Shown here: piece by piece, positions 12,895-24,069 of the stretch | Layout of the letters: every line of letters begins with the position of its first letter | Numbering within the stretch: the stretch's first letter is position 1 | NCBI GenBank assembly: GCA_025435555.1 | Contig: JAIWWG010000005.1 | Span: forward strand, 837,539 to 901,538 | DNA from: Chytriomyces cf. hyalinus JEL632 | Lineage: Eukaryota; Chytridiomycota; Chytridiomycetes; Chytridiales; Chytriomycetaceae | Direction: 5' to 3' | DNA length: 64,000 nucleotides | Notes under the pieces: model-generated | What the model saw: the letters and a program-made list of their open reading frames with translations, nothing else | Databases searched by the model: none | What the model was told of the DNA's origin: nothing | Program-made: the position numbers and the translations under genes

Positions 12895-14959
12895 ATGGCA
12901 TCTCAGTTGAACATTGAAATCGAAGGCATCTTCCCCGTCAAGCGCATCGCCGTCAAGACAACGCCGTCCATGTCTTTGAACGAAGTCCTGCGAACTACTG
13001 TCGAAAAGGGTGCTTTGAATCCAGCCGGCGTCTATGCTTTAAAGTATTGCCATCCATACTCCTTCCCCACCACAACCACCGTTCCTCCCACTGACAAGAC
13101 CCTTTCTCTCTGTCTCAGACATGGTAAAACTCAGCTGGACCTGACTCTCTCAGTCCGATTCGCAAACCTCCCAGCCGGCGCAAAACTCGTGTTGACCGGC
13201 ACATCTCCCGCCGCGTCATCAGCTTCGAAAATCAACCCCACCTCCACAAATGCTGCCACAAACCAGTCTACCACCACACTAGCATCAAAGCCAATCCCAG
13301 CACAGATGGCAAATATTGCGCTGCAAATTGAAGACGGGCCCCGGATTGTGCGCAAGTTTCCTACGACTTCCACGCTTTGGGATGTCCTTAAAACCATCGA
13401 AACCGAAAACAGGTAAACAAAACTCATTGCATCGCAATCCCTCCTCCAACCGAAAGACCTCGCATTTAACCCATTTCAAAAACGCAGCCTCAATTTAACA
13501 AAACGGCTCGTTGCACCTCCACCAACATCCTCATCACACCTCCCTAAAGCCCTCCAACAAATGTCCGACGCTGCCAAAAAGCTTGCGAACGAAGCCAAAC
13601 TGCCTGTGTACTCTTTCCCGCTCTTGATCCTTGTCAACAAGGAATACTTGACTTTCTCAAGCTTGAAATCAACGAGTTTGGAAGCTTGTGGACTGCGCGG
13701 GGGTAGCAACACGTCTATCAGGTTGCTTTGGAAAATCGATTCTAATGTCGGATGGGAGAGTGTGAAGGGGGAGGTTGATGCGGCTTGGGTGCCTGTGAGT
13801 GAGGTCGGCGGTCCAGTGAAACCTGCCTCTGCAGAAGTTAAAGTTGCGCCGACTGCTGCACCGAGTTCTGTCGATTCTAAGCCCACAATATCGAATGCGA
13901 TGGACGTCGATGTTCCATCAACTAAACCCGTCACCCCATCGGTGCCCGCATCGTCAGTGGACGCTGGAGAAAGTAAAATGGAAGTGGAGAAAGAAACTAA
14001 CGTATCAGATGGAAGCGTTGGATTCGATCGAAGTGTGAAAGTGTACGCGCCTCCACCAGAAGGATCGGATGGACCCATGAACAGTTGAGAATGCATCCGT
14101 TTGGAAGATAATATCTAAGTTCATGTTCTAATGTTCAAAGCAAACAGTCCAGCTACCCGAAACCTTTTTCCAGCTCTCCCCAACCGAGCTGAAAATGGCG
14201 TACATGGCAACCAAGGCCAAGTCGAAGCAACTCGAAGAAGGCGCGCCACTCATGACAAAAGCCATGCGTGATGCGCAGGAAGAATTGCGCATGAAGAAAC
14301 ACCCAAAAACCATGATTCGGGTTCGATTCCCGGATCGCGTGACACTGCAGATGGCGTTTCTTTCGACAGAGTTGGGTGAGTTGTGTTTCCATTGTGATAA
14401 AAACTTGCTCGCGCTAAATTCCTCTTTTGTTCTGAATTCACCATTGTAGTTTCTCAAGTCTATGCAACTGTTACGGAAAGTTTGCGAACTCCCACCCGCA
14501 AATTCATGCTCTACACGACACCGCCACTGCAAAATCTCGATTCGAAAAAGGACCTTACGTTTTGGAAGGCTGGATTAGCTCCAGCGACTCTGGTGTACTT
14601 TAAATGGGACGATGGTCAAACGGAGGGTCAGTGAATGTGTATTCCACAGTTTGCATTCCAGGATACTAATTGCGCGCGAGTCGCATATAGCGATGGGATC
14701 TCCTTTGAATGACGAATACTTGCAGAAATTGGAAGAGTTACCCGTCCCACCTTCCCAACAAGAATCTCTCCCAGATATTTCCTTGCCCGTTGAAGATGAG
14801 CGCGAAGCAGAACGATTATCGGCAGCGGTTGCTGCATACGCACAACAATATCGACAACAAGAACAGCAGCAACAACAACAAGAGGAGCGCGAGGCTGGGA
14901 ATGAGTCCGGAAGACCTGAAAAGAAGGTGCCGAAGTGGTTCAAGCTTGGCAAAAAGTGA
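12895..14959 (+). CDS. TUG/ASPSCR1-like UBX-domain protein
   Basis: Five exons (12895-13412, 13488-14083, 14148-14375, 14450-14626, 14691-14959) join in frame to 595 aa. The N-terminus is a ubiquitin-like fold (TUG-UBL1 type; residues about 5-85) and is followed by a second ubiquitin-like stretch. A Ser/Pro/Val-rich linker leads to a LPETFFQLSPTELK helix block. A UBX domain begins TMIRVRFPDRVTLQMAF and ends VYFKWDD. The tail is Gln-rich. Family members bind the AAA ATPase Cdc48/p97 through UBX and disassemble or modify its hexamer; in animals TUG also tethers GLUT4 vesicles. The last intron has a perfect TACTAAT branch site at 14664-14670. The start codon is 40 bp from that of the chitin synthase. 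Confidence 0.8.
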
Positions 14960-15707
14960 GCACCGCGTGCTGAACAGTGTGCTGGGACCAAAAAGAATGC
15001 ATTAAATCACTTAGTTGCCCCACATGTATTGATGTGTTTCATTCTTAAATCAAGTTCAGTGCCAGTTCAGACTCAGTCGGATAGAAATCCGGCTTCGAAT
15101 TCCATTGTCTGCATATTGAGCACAGCGAATTGATGAGTCAACAGACATTGATTTATCGTCCTTGACAGCTGCCTGAACGTGAAGACAGATCGGACAGGAA
15201 TCAGGCAAAATCTGGAGAGGGAGGTCCTGAAGTTTTGTGAGAAACTATTTCTTGCTGTTTTGCAGGTCAAGGACTTGGTTTGATAGATAACGCTGAGCCG
15301 TGATCAACGATAATTGGGTGTCTTTGATGCCGGGGACTTTCGCTTGTATCTTTTCGAGGTGGGATGGATACCTGGGGGAGGGTGGCGGGAAGTGCCTCCA
15401 CTGAAGCCATGTAAACTGCATGTGACTCAGTGTTCTGCGTTCGGCTCAGTTCTTTGGCCTTTCAATGTTTCAGTTGCCCTTCATAAAAAAAAAATGGTTG
15501 GAAATCATGGCGCGTTTACACGAAAGTACGCGATTCAAAGATTGCTTTGCTTTTGCTCCGATTCAATTACGCGAAACGCCGAAATGCTTCAAGTTTGAAA
15601 AAAAAAAGAGAGTATGGCATTGCATTAAATAACTTGGTTTCCCCATTTTATTGATGATGCCTGTATGTATGTCCAGTTTGTTTCTGGGATGGACCTGTAC
15701 TCGGCGC
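14960..15707. other. Convergent intergenic region
   Basis: The 748 bases lie between the stop codons of the UBX protein and the EI24-like gene. Short open stretches exist on both strands, but none has a start codon, splice sites and residue pattern that I would accept. Two short A-runs occur at about 15486 and 15600. Confidence 0.4.
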
Positions 15708-16895
15708 TCAGTCATTTTGCACCGCGTCTTTAAACGCAACATGTTTGCTCCGGTCAGTATTTGCGCGCTGCTGCTTCAATTGCTGAGGTTCCTCTTGCGG
15801 CGGATCAGCGACAACCCTCCTACCCACGAAAAAGTAAATCAACGCATCCACTGTCCGAGTAGCAACCCAAAACACGGGAACGCGTTGTAGTAGAATTGTA
15901 TCCATGAACGTAATCGAGTTTGCTGCTGTTGACTGAACTTGGTTTGATGGCTGCGCATTTACGATTCTGGGCAGTGGTTTCGCTCTGTTTGCGAGAATGA
16001 TGATCTATGCGTGTATGTATGTATGTGGGGTGTTCAGTTAGTTGCGAGTTGCGTTCGCTTGACTGGGTGGACTCACAAACGGATACAGCAGCACTATCAC
16101 TGCAGAGCTCAGCCATGGCGGCAACGCAAGCCCCAACCCTGCAAGCGGAAGCCCTGGTGACAAAGAAATCCGCGCATAAGCCACTTTAGGTTCAAAAACC
16201 AAAGAGACCCAACCCACCAAACGATAAAAAGTACAAAGCGCGCTCCTCGAAAAATACAATGCATCGATGAAATGGCCATCGATTATTTGCAAACTTGAAT
16301 TCGAAGGCAAAGAAGGAAATCAGCTGCGCAAACGCGACCGTGAAGAGCGCATCCGCAACTATCGAAGGAAGCAGTGCGCAGGCTGCAGCAATGAGAATAC
16401 AGTGGATCGAAAGGGTGAGAATACGATAAACGCGTGTTGAAGTTGCGGCGAGGAGTCTGTTTTGTGGGAGTGCGTTTGAGTTATTTACAGCGACGAACCA
16501 TTATGAGTCATGACTGACGCGTCGTAAGAGTTAGACAGCTGATGAGGCTGTGCATAGACGAGTTCGAAGGCCCGCGCTGATATGGTTCCAAAGTGTTTCG
16601 TGTTCGCAATGAGTGCAAGGAGGAGGCTGACCAGGTTCGTTCTGCATACCCAAGCGAGGTGAGGACGTCAGGTCTCTCTCTCTCTGAATGCACCAAACCA
16701 AAACACTCACAGCCTTCCACCAACGCCAAACAACGTTGCCGCCAACGCAACCACCGCCGCCACAGCGCCACCCACGCACCAGCTCCACAGCAACGCCATC
16801 TGCACTCGTCTACTCCCATACACTAGGATAAACACATGCGCAGCTTGAAGAAGCGCATCGCTGAGTGCGGCAATTGCGACTTGGGTCGTGTTCAT
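15708..16895 (-). CDS. EI24/CysZ-family membrane protein
   Basis: Five exons (16895-16711, 16641-16519, 16456-16218, 16153-16077, 16004-15708) give 306 aa with all phases agreeing. The protein has several hydrophobic spans: an N-terminal pair, one around LTNLVSLLLALIA, then SIHCILIAAACALLPSIV. Next comes the family's most typical block, in which a basic/aromatic stretch leads to ERALYFLSFGLPLAGL and then VIVLLYPFIIILAN. This matches the order ER-x-W-YF-GFGLP-FP-II in EI24-type proteins. In animals EI24 is an ER membrane protein linked to autophagy; bacterial CysZ moves sulfate. Location in an endomembrane is inferred. No single motif is diagnostic, so the name remains tentative. Confidence 0.6.
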
Positions 16896-16974
16896 TTATT
16901 TTAAAGTTTTATGCATCATGCAATGATGGGTTTATTTATTACAGTTACAGAACAGCGCTAAAAGTCCAAGTTCG

Positions 16975-17163
16975 CTATTGTATCCGAGCGACTGCCTGCA
17001 CTGCTTCGCACAACTCCATCACGAGCGGCTTCCAGTCGAAGAAAGACGGCGTCTGCGGCATTCTCAAGACGACAGGCTGAGTCTGCGCGGGAGAAAGCTG
17101 CGAGAGCTTGGCAGGAAGGTGCTGGCTTGGTAACGCGTGTGGAATGGACCAGATGACAGGCAT
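16975..17163 (-). CDS. Hypothetical small protein MPVIW
   Basis: This is a 62-codon reading frame starting MPVIWSIPHALPS and ending in a possible amphipathic helix (LVMELCEAVQAVARIQ). It may be spliced to a short upstream exon beginning MPWLLW at 17309, followed by a GTGAGT donor. Two more small frames with the same orientation follow upstream, and one starts almost identically (MPVTWPIPF). The recurring start argues that these are real small genes rather than chance. I recognise no function. Confidence 0.35.
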   Translation of the reverse strand: MPVIWSIPHALPSQHLPAKLSQLSPAQTQPVVLRMPQTPSFFDWKPLVMELCEAVQAVARIQ

Positions 17164-17474
17164 GTTGGGTTTGTTGGGTGGTTGTTGTTAAATGGGCAAG
17201 TTGGCGATGCGAACGTTGCTTTTATCTCGACTGCACAAACCCTTGTTTGTTGACTGGGACACGATGACTCACCAGAAAAGCAGGGTGCTCCCCACAGCAA
17301 CCACGGCATAGGTAGATGGAAGAGACAAGAGCGCAACGAGAGATGCACTGTTTATTATTATTCACACAGTCAGTTACATTATGAGGCCATGACAACAGAT
17401 GCAGAGCGACAGAGGCAGTATGAGGCGTATGAGGTGCGATTGGATATCGGCGAAGCGACAGAGAGACAGCAACA

Positions 17475-17744
17475 CTACGTAATGATCAAGTCGTTGGTCT
17501 TGTAGAACTCAAAGATCTGATTCTTCATGCGTTGATACGTCGAGTCCCAGCCGGATGATGCTGAGCTGAAGCGGAACGCATAAATTGTGGTTTGCGGGGA
17601 CGCCGGTCTTGGAGTGAGACTACTGAGACTACTGATTTGTGCCGTGGCAGTCTCGGGCGCAGTTGCAGAGAGGGATGCTGGCTGTGTGGTACGGTTGTAG
17701 GTGAAAGCGCCCGTGAGAAACGGGATGGGCCAAGTGACGGGCAT
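17475..17744 (-). CDS. Hypothetical small protein MPVTW
   Basis: This is an 89-aa open frame. It starts MPVTWPIPF, has a Thr/Ser/Ala-rich middle, then an aromatic strand-like stretch (TTIYAFRFSS) and a helical C-terminus (STYQRMKNQIFEFYK). The start resembles that of the neighbour at 16975-17163. No family is recognised, and there is no signal peptide or clear membrane span. Confidence 0.4.
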   Translation of the reverse strand: MPVTWPIPFLTGAFTYNRTTQPASLSATAPETATAQISSLSSLTPRPASPQTTIYAFRFSSASSGWDSTYQRMKNQIFEFYKTNDLIIT

Positions 17745-17838
17745 TGAGAGTCTATGACAGTGTATGAGGTTGGATGAGGGCAATTTATTTATAACTTGGA
17801 AGTAAAATAAATCATAAATATTTATTGAACACGACTGA

Positions 17839-18051
17839 TTACTGATCACACACAGCGTCTCGAAGCGACTGCTGCGACTTTCGCGCGTTGTTGACCGAGT
17901 GGAAGCGGCAGCAGAACGGGAATGCTTTGGTATCCTCAAGGGAAGGCGATGGCGCTGGAACAGGGGCCGCTGTGGAAGCTGTAGATACTGTGGAGGCGAC
18001 GGACGCGTTGTTGGATGCTTGGTCGGTAGGGTTGTTGTTGGGTTCCGGCAT
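17839..18051 (-). CDS. Hypothetical small protein, third of tandem set
   Basis: This 70-aa open frame starts MPEPNNNPT. Its Ser/Thr/Ala/Pro-rich first half resembles the middle of the 89-aa neighbour, and it has the same kind of aromatic-then-helical ending (FPFCCRFHS, then a basic helix). The three frames lie on one strand within 1.1 kb. No function is recognised; it could be a chance frame. Confidence 0.3.
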   Translation of the reverse strand: MPEPNNNPTDQASNNASVASTVSTASTAAPVPAPSPSLEDTKAFPFCCRFHSVNNARKSQQSLRDAVCDQ

Positions 18052-18257
18052 ATTTGCTTGTGTTGTAGTCTTGCGCCAAACGATCCTCGCAAACCTGCTC
18101 CTTTTATACTTCTTTACCCCCCACTTTCCGCCAACTCTATTTTGCTGCTATCTGTTCAACACTACTATCTCCAAGATAAGCCTCATCACTGCCTAGGCAA
18201 GTCAAACTCACCCAAGCACTTAAAAATACCCCCACCGTTCAAATACAACTCCTTTCT

Positions 18258-19970
18258 TCATTTATTTGCTATCGCTATCGGCTGCTCACTCTGCTGGACT
18301 CCATCTAACGGCTTCAAAGTACGAGCGTACTCCCTCCTCCGGAACATTGTCTGCGGTGGTGGCCTTGTCGGCGGCGCAACAGGCACAGACACTGTCGAAG
18401 GTAGAACCGCAGGACAAGACGTACTCCCACCTTTTACAACATGAGCCCTCCTCCCACCTCGCCCCAAACCCTGAATTTGAGTTGCCGGAGGCATGGGTGC
18501 CAGTTTCACATTTCCATCCGATGTGAAACCAAACCGCGCAGTCAGCGATGCGAGTTCCGTGTTTTTTGTGTGATGTAATGACGGCGGTCCAGGGCTTGGG
18601 TTCCGCAGTTCGGTAAACAGTTTTGCAATCATGACGTTTTGCTCTGTTGACGCGCTTTCGGATGACCGCCGCTGCCGCCGAGATCGTAGAAATAAAACGG
18701 GGTTGCCAGCCATGGTATCTCCGGTTCCTTTTTGACTCAATTCAGTAACTCTGAACGCATGGACTTTGTTTGGTCTCACCAAAGGTTAACTCGCTGCTTC
18801 CGAAGTCTTCGTTCTCATCCAGAATTCCGTATTTGGCGTTAAAGTGGTTTCCTACAGATGTCATGGGCCTCTTTGGGTGCGCTTTTTGGGAAGAACTTGC
18901 CAGCGGTACACCTGCCGTCGAACATGAATACCCATGCAATCCTTCCAACCGCACTGAAAAGAAGAAAAGCATACCATGCGTTGTCGAATGAACTCCCGCC
19001 AATTCCTCATCGTCCAAAATCCGCAATTTCGGCAATATTCCCCACACAACCATTCGAAAATCCATGCGCACTCGATCCCTTCGTCCACGATTCGATTCCT
19101 CACCCTCCCCAACTTCTCTCAAACCCCCTCCTTCACTTACATCATCATCTTCATCGCTCTCCGAAACCTCCCCTAAACTGCACCCGGTAACAGGATTTCC
19201 CTCCAACGTCAACTCCACCAACGCCGCACATAACGCCAATTCCTCAACCTGTTCAATATCTTGAATCAGATTCCCTTCCAAATCCAACACTTGCAACAAC
19301 TCGAGCATCCCGATTGAACTGATATCGCAGAGTTCATTATTTGCGAGGTATAGTTCTTTGAGAGATTCGAGGGACGCGATTCCGTCGAGTTCGGTGAGGC
19401 TGCAGCGCGCCATCCAGAGGACTGTGAGGTTTTGATAGCCGGATCCGAGGTCCCTTTTTTTTTTTTTAATTTGAATAAGTAAGTTCGTCAGTGCTTGGAT
19501 GTGAGCGAGAAGAAACGATAATAGCGATACCTTATAGATGGTATGCAACTGTTGTTGAGTTTGAATTTTTCCAGATTCGGAAGAGTTTTGCCTGCGATCA
19601 CAAAAAAAAGTAAAAGCGAAGAAGAGACGCGTTATTTCGATATCGGGAATCGCTGAGCGATACGCGCTTTATAGAGTTTCGTTGCTCTCACCAACAGAAG
19701 CCACGCTCGTCAACCGCGTGTCCAGTTTCAATACAATGCTCGTGACTCGATCCAGATCCTTCTCGCCAGACACTTGCATCTGTAAGGTCCCCAGGGAAGC
19801 AGCGCGATGATATAATAAAAGTAGGCTAAGAAAGAAGCCACCTCCCCATTTCAACGAGATAAACGTACCAGCTTCTCAGGCGATAGGAACCCGTCCATAA
19901 GTTCAGCCAGTTCATCACTTGCGGTGTTGATTTTCGGATTATGGCCGTTGCCGTAGAGAAGATTTGCCAT
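18258..19970 (-). CDS. LRRC56: LRRC56-like ciliary leucine-rich repeat protein
   Basis: Six exons (19970-19869, 19779-19692, 19591-19531, 19453-18975, 18911-18780, 18727-18258) give 443 aa in frame. After a short N-terminus comes an LRR block containing LPNLEKFKLNNS, RDLGSGYQNLTVLWMARCSL, ELYLANNELCDIS, LLQVLDLEGN and LTLEGNPV. This wording is very close to LRRC56. An acidic loop and a capping ILPKLRILDDEELAGVH follow, then a disordered, basic tail with AGNPVLFLRSRRQRRS. LRRC56/ODA8 is known to help outer dynein arms assemble in motile cilia, so the gene implies a swimming stage such as zoospores. The acceptor of exon 4 sits directly after an A-run rather than a pyrimidine tract. Confidence 0.8.
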
Positions 19971-20272
19971 GGGGGCTAGGTTCGTTTAACAAGTGGAAGT
20001 GTATGGTGGTGAATGAATCGAACAAAATCTGAATTTTTTTTTGATCATTGTTGCAGGCCAATCAGAAAACCTCAATCTCAAAACGCGCAGGTTTCGGGTG
20101 TTGCTTGGCTAGATTTGCGCAGAGCTAAGGACCGTATTCTTGGCGTAAAAACGCTTCAAATCATTCGCGCAACACGTCTCTCATCTTTAATCCCAAAATG
20201 TGTGAAAATGAACGGTATCAAAAAAAGACAAGGAAAACCAAAAAACACAACTGAAACAATCATACATCATCT

Positions 20273-23200
20273 TCAAACCAATCCAAAGCCTTTCGCATTC
20301 TCCACGGCTGTCACGAGCCGATTCTCCAACTTTTCAATCGTTTCGTATTCGGGGAGGAGCAACCGCCCAAAGCAAGTCAACGCTGTTGGCAGTCTATCGT
20401 AAAAAGAAGTACATACATCAGAATGAACCATCAAACTCGTTGAATAAAAAGAATAATACCGATCCGAATCTGGCCCATTTCTCTGAATCACAAACGCCAA
20501 GTTACCCAACCCTTTCAATGGTACACGGTCTGACGCTGTGACAAACATTAGAAGTTGTTTTTTACGGTCCTGCGACATGGCGTGCGCGAGTTTCCAAAAG
20601 TTTCTGAAAATATTGCGCAGTTCAAAAGTCTGATTCAAAAAAACTGTTTCGAAACATTTACTCACAGAATCACAGGATGTTCCGTGTCGTATCCGTCGTC
20701 GTATCGAGCACCGGCTTCAAGCTCATTAAAGTCAAGTTCGTTTGTCCCGCAAATCAACAACTCCAGTTCATCTGGACGGCACATCTGAACAACGTGCGGG
20801 AGTGAGATATTACTCCATTGTTTATGGAGAATGGAAAAAAGAGCACACCTTCAATGCAGGTCCTCCGCAGACTCGATGAAACCCAGTTCGAAAAGCGTCA
20901 AACTGTCTCTTTACTGATTCCCCGACATAGTGCTTGATATACAGGTCCACATACTCTGAAAACAAAAAAGAAGGATTCAGCATCAAATCACCAAAGCATT
21001 CAAGAAAACCAAAACGAGAAACCTTTGCGATTCGCATTCGTTACAGGAACATCTTTTCCCCCAGCAACAAGCTCAAACGTCCTCACTTGCCCATAAAAGT
21101 CATACTCAATCTCAAAACTCCGCATGAACACATCCTCCACATCCCCATCATTCCACCCCAAAAGCATTTCTAAACCCTTTCCAAGTGCTGGAAACCCGCG
21201 AACCACATCATCTAACCCCGGCTCCTCCATCAACAACTTTTTATACACTAGTGGCACAAAATTGACACCGAGAATCACTCCATTATATAACGCCAGACCT
21301 AGCACGATCCCAACTAGTTCAAACTGCCGCAACGGCTCCAAACTACACCCATTCAACCAACTCATGCGCGTTTCAGGGTCATACACAAACATCCCAACAA
21401 CCGGGTCCATCAACAACGCAATCAAAACCTGGAAAAACTCCTTCTGCACACCGCCTTGATCCATTCCTTCCTCCCCACCACCCACAAATTTCACTTTAAG
21501 CGGCTTCTTCAAATCCGATGCAGGGCATGCATGGATTTGATCCAACACGTCTTTTACAAGATGTGCACGGCGGATTTCGAGGACAAAGTATGGGTTTGTA
21601 GAGCGTTTGAGGTTTGCTTCAAGGTTTGCAACGGAACGCGCGTCTTCTTGGAGGAAGCGTTGCGCGTGGATGACAATGGCTTGATGGACAACGGCTTCTT
21701 CGTATTCGAGACACATTTGTGTCATTGCGTCCAAATGAAGGATTCGGGTTTTGCTGACAGGGTCGAAAAGGAAGGGGTACGTGAAGTATGTGAAATGCGG
21801 CTGTTGCGGTTTCGCGGGGGTTGTAGTTGTTGCTGCATCAGCTGACTTTTTGGCTGCATCCGTTGCTTCGAGGGATTTTTGCCAGATGCGGTATTCGTCC
21901 TTGAAATTGAGTCGTTTCGCGATCGTGTCGTTGTAAAAATGAGCTAAAGGTACAATGCAGCGAGGTCGAGCAACTTCGTTCGCTGCATAAAAGATTGCAA
22001 GCACACGGATCGAAGAGATGAGTGTTTCATCCGGTCGATGAAGTGGGAAGAAATGGTCTGAAAGATATTGGCTGAAAGGGTTGATCAAGCGCTTGAAGTT
22101 GGATTCATCGTATCTGTGTGGTGATGCCAGTCAGTCTCGCAGCATTCTTTGGCAAACAAGATTAATAGAGAAGGCGTACCCTGACAACCATTTCGACACA
22201 ATGGCTCTCGATTTTGATCTCAGCGAGGCCAATACAAGACAAGTCTTGCTTAAAATACGACCATGCTGTTCAACATCCGCGAGAAACGGATTCTATGGAA
22301 ACGATCCATCAGCAAAAACGCGAGAGTCTTCCACTTTACAAGACACAAGCAAACCTCCAACAAAACAATAAACACGCGCAACATTTTTGGATCTCCCGAA
22401 TTATACCGCCTCATATTCAAGTGAATCGAGGAAACAAGCATCTCCAAAGAACTGAGCAAAGTATGCTGAAATCGTTCTTTCGGTTCCTGGGCGAGCGAAA
22501 GATATGCAAAAGGAAAGCGGCGGATGAGCTTATGCGCGGATTCGGGAGTATTCTCCTGTTACCATGTTAGATATCAGCTCAAACGACTTTCTCAGGTCAT
22601 CCAACTGGATTCCCAATTCGTTGGATGAAGAATTCAACCCGGGAGCCTGTTTTTTCAAATGACTGCGTCAAGAACTCACGCGCACATATCCAAAGACTCG
22701 TTTTAAATAAACCTACCAAAAAGCTTGCATTCACAGCCTCAGCACTCGAAAATACTGTCTTTACAGTTTTTAGCAAAGAAAGCGTTTCTTTACTCATTGC
22801 ACTTGGTGAATCAGTTGCGGCCGGGTTTGCTTTTATCCGCGCCGAAGCTGTTTCAAGAATCGGAAGTGTCAAATGATTTGACAGGATTTCCACATCCATT
22901 TCCTCAAACAGCGAAGATGTCGAAGAGGACGTTTTTTCGAGGTGGCGAACTGGTACGCGATAAATGAGAAAAAAGAATTAACGCGCTTGTTTCGATTCAA
23001 ACATCGATCAAGCCCAAGTCACCTTTCGAAGAGGCCGAATTATGGCTCGGCGAACGCGGCCGTGGTGACGCTCCTGCGCTGCCTCCTTGACTGGAACCCG
23101 CCGCGTACCCTTGCACAACAGCCGCCAATGACGCCGGAAACGCAGGCAAGGGCTCCCCCACACTCCCAAGACTCGGTAAATTCGTCATGCTTTTGGCGCG

Positions 23201-24069
23201 AGGGTGATTCAGCGATGCTGAAGCTGTTGGACCATTTGACTGAAACTCTGCAAAGTTTTGCGCGCGGGCGGCGGAGTTTACAGGACTTTCGGTCGAGCTT
23301 GCGCCATTTACTCCTCCTCCTCCTCCTGTGGTGCCGGCTCCCATGAACTTTGACAGTGCCTGGAACCCGATACTCATGATTGAATTTGATTTCGAAACCG
23401 TGTCAGCGAGGGGCACAGCTTCTTGAATAGAAACAATGCTCGCTGTTTTCGAATCGGAATCTTCCTTTGCAGATGATGAAATGGGCGTTGCTGATGCGAG
23501 ATTGGATTTCAATGCGAGCGGTTTTGATGAAGCGTGTGATGCGATTGCGGCATCGCTCGTGGAGCGCATAAGAGACTTTGCCGCGTACGGCGCTGACGCG
23601 AGGAGGGAATCGAGGAATGGGTTTTTTGCTGACAGATTTGCAGTTGAAAAGTCGATTCGAGGACAGAAACCTTTGTCTGAAACAAGACATCATCAGTTAA
23701 TACATGGTACACATGAGGATGGATTGGTATTACCTGTGGGTCCACTGGCCAACTGCACAGCCATGATGGCAGCGGCCTGTGAGGCAAGGGGTCTTGGGCG
23801 GGTGCGAGCCTTCTTTGACGAAGCGCAAAGCGAAAAGTCACACACGCTGGGTTGTAGGCACCCGGTTGTGAGTTGGTGGAAGTGTCTTTGGGAACGTAAC
23901 AAGTAATTTATGACATGGTTTTAGTATAATGTATCCCATATGTGCTTCGTCTCGCATCGTAGAATCAGGGTTCTCACTTGCGCACTCGCATCTCGAAGCT
24001 GCTGAATGCCACGCTTGAGGCAGCGTCAGTGTCGAGGAAGTTTGGATGATTCGACGCCGCTGTCTTCAT
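20273..24069 (-). CDS. UBE3A-like HECT E3 ubiquitin ligase with AZUL finger
   Basis: Eleven exons (24069-23978, 23885-23734, 23676-23023, 22949-22606, 22555-22355, 22292-22180, 22113-21023, 20955-20849, 20784-20666, 20603-20460, 20393-20273) give 1,045 aa with every phase agreeing. Near residue 32 lies an AZUL-type zinc finger, HFHQLTTGC then C46, C51 and a later FCP cysteine. A Ser/Gly/Ala-rich linker follows, then helical repeats. The HECT domain has the KFVGGGEEGMDQGGVQKEFF block, ELLICGTNELDF, and the C-lobe LPTALTCFGRLLLPEY with catalytic C1013, ending AKGFGLV. AZUL plus HECT is the architecture of UBE3A/E6AP, which accepts ubiquitin from UbcH7-type E2s; AZUL binds the proteasome subunit Rpn10. 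Location is cytosolic/nuclear. The short first exon was placed by frame and a TACTAAAAC branch site in the next intron. Confidence 0.85.

Noticed and set aside
14305-14335. GGGTTCGATTCCCGGA looks like a tRNA T-arm
   Set aside because: It lies inside the UBX-domain exon (RVRFPDRV), and no A box or acceptor stem surrounds it.
23693-23902. Non-ATG start for the UBE3A-like protein at 23902
   Set aside because: The frame there begins with TTG; an upstream exon (24069-23978) with ATG, a good donor and matching phase gives a better start directly before the AZUL motif.
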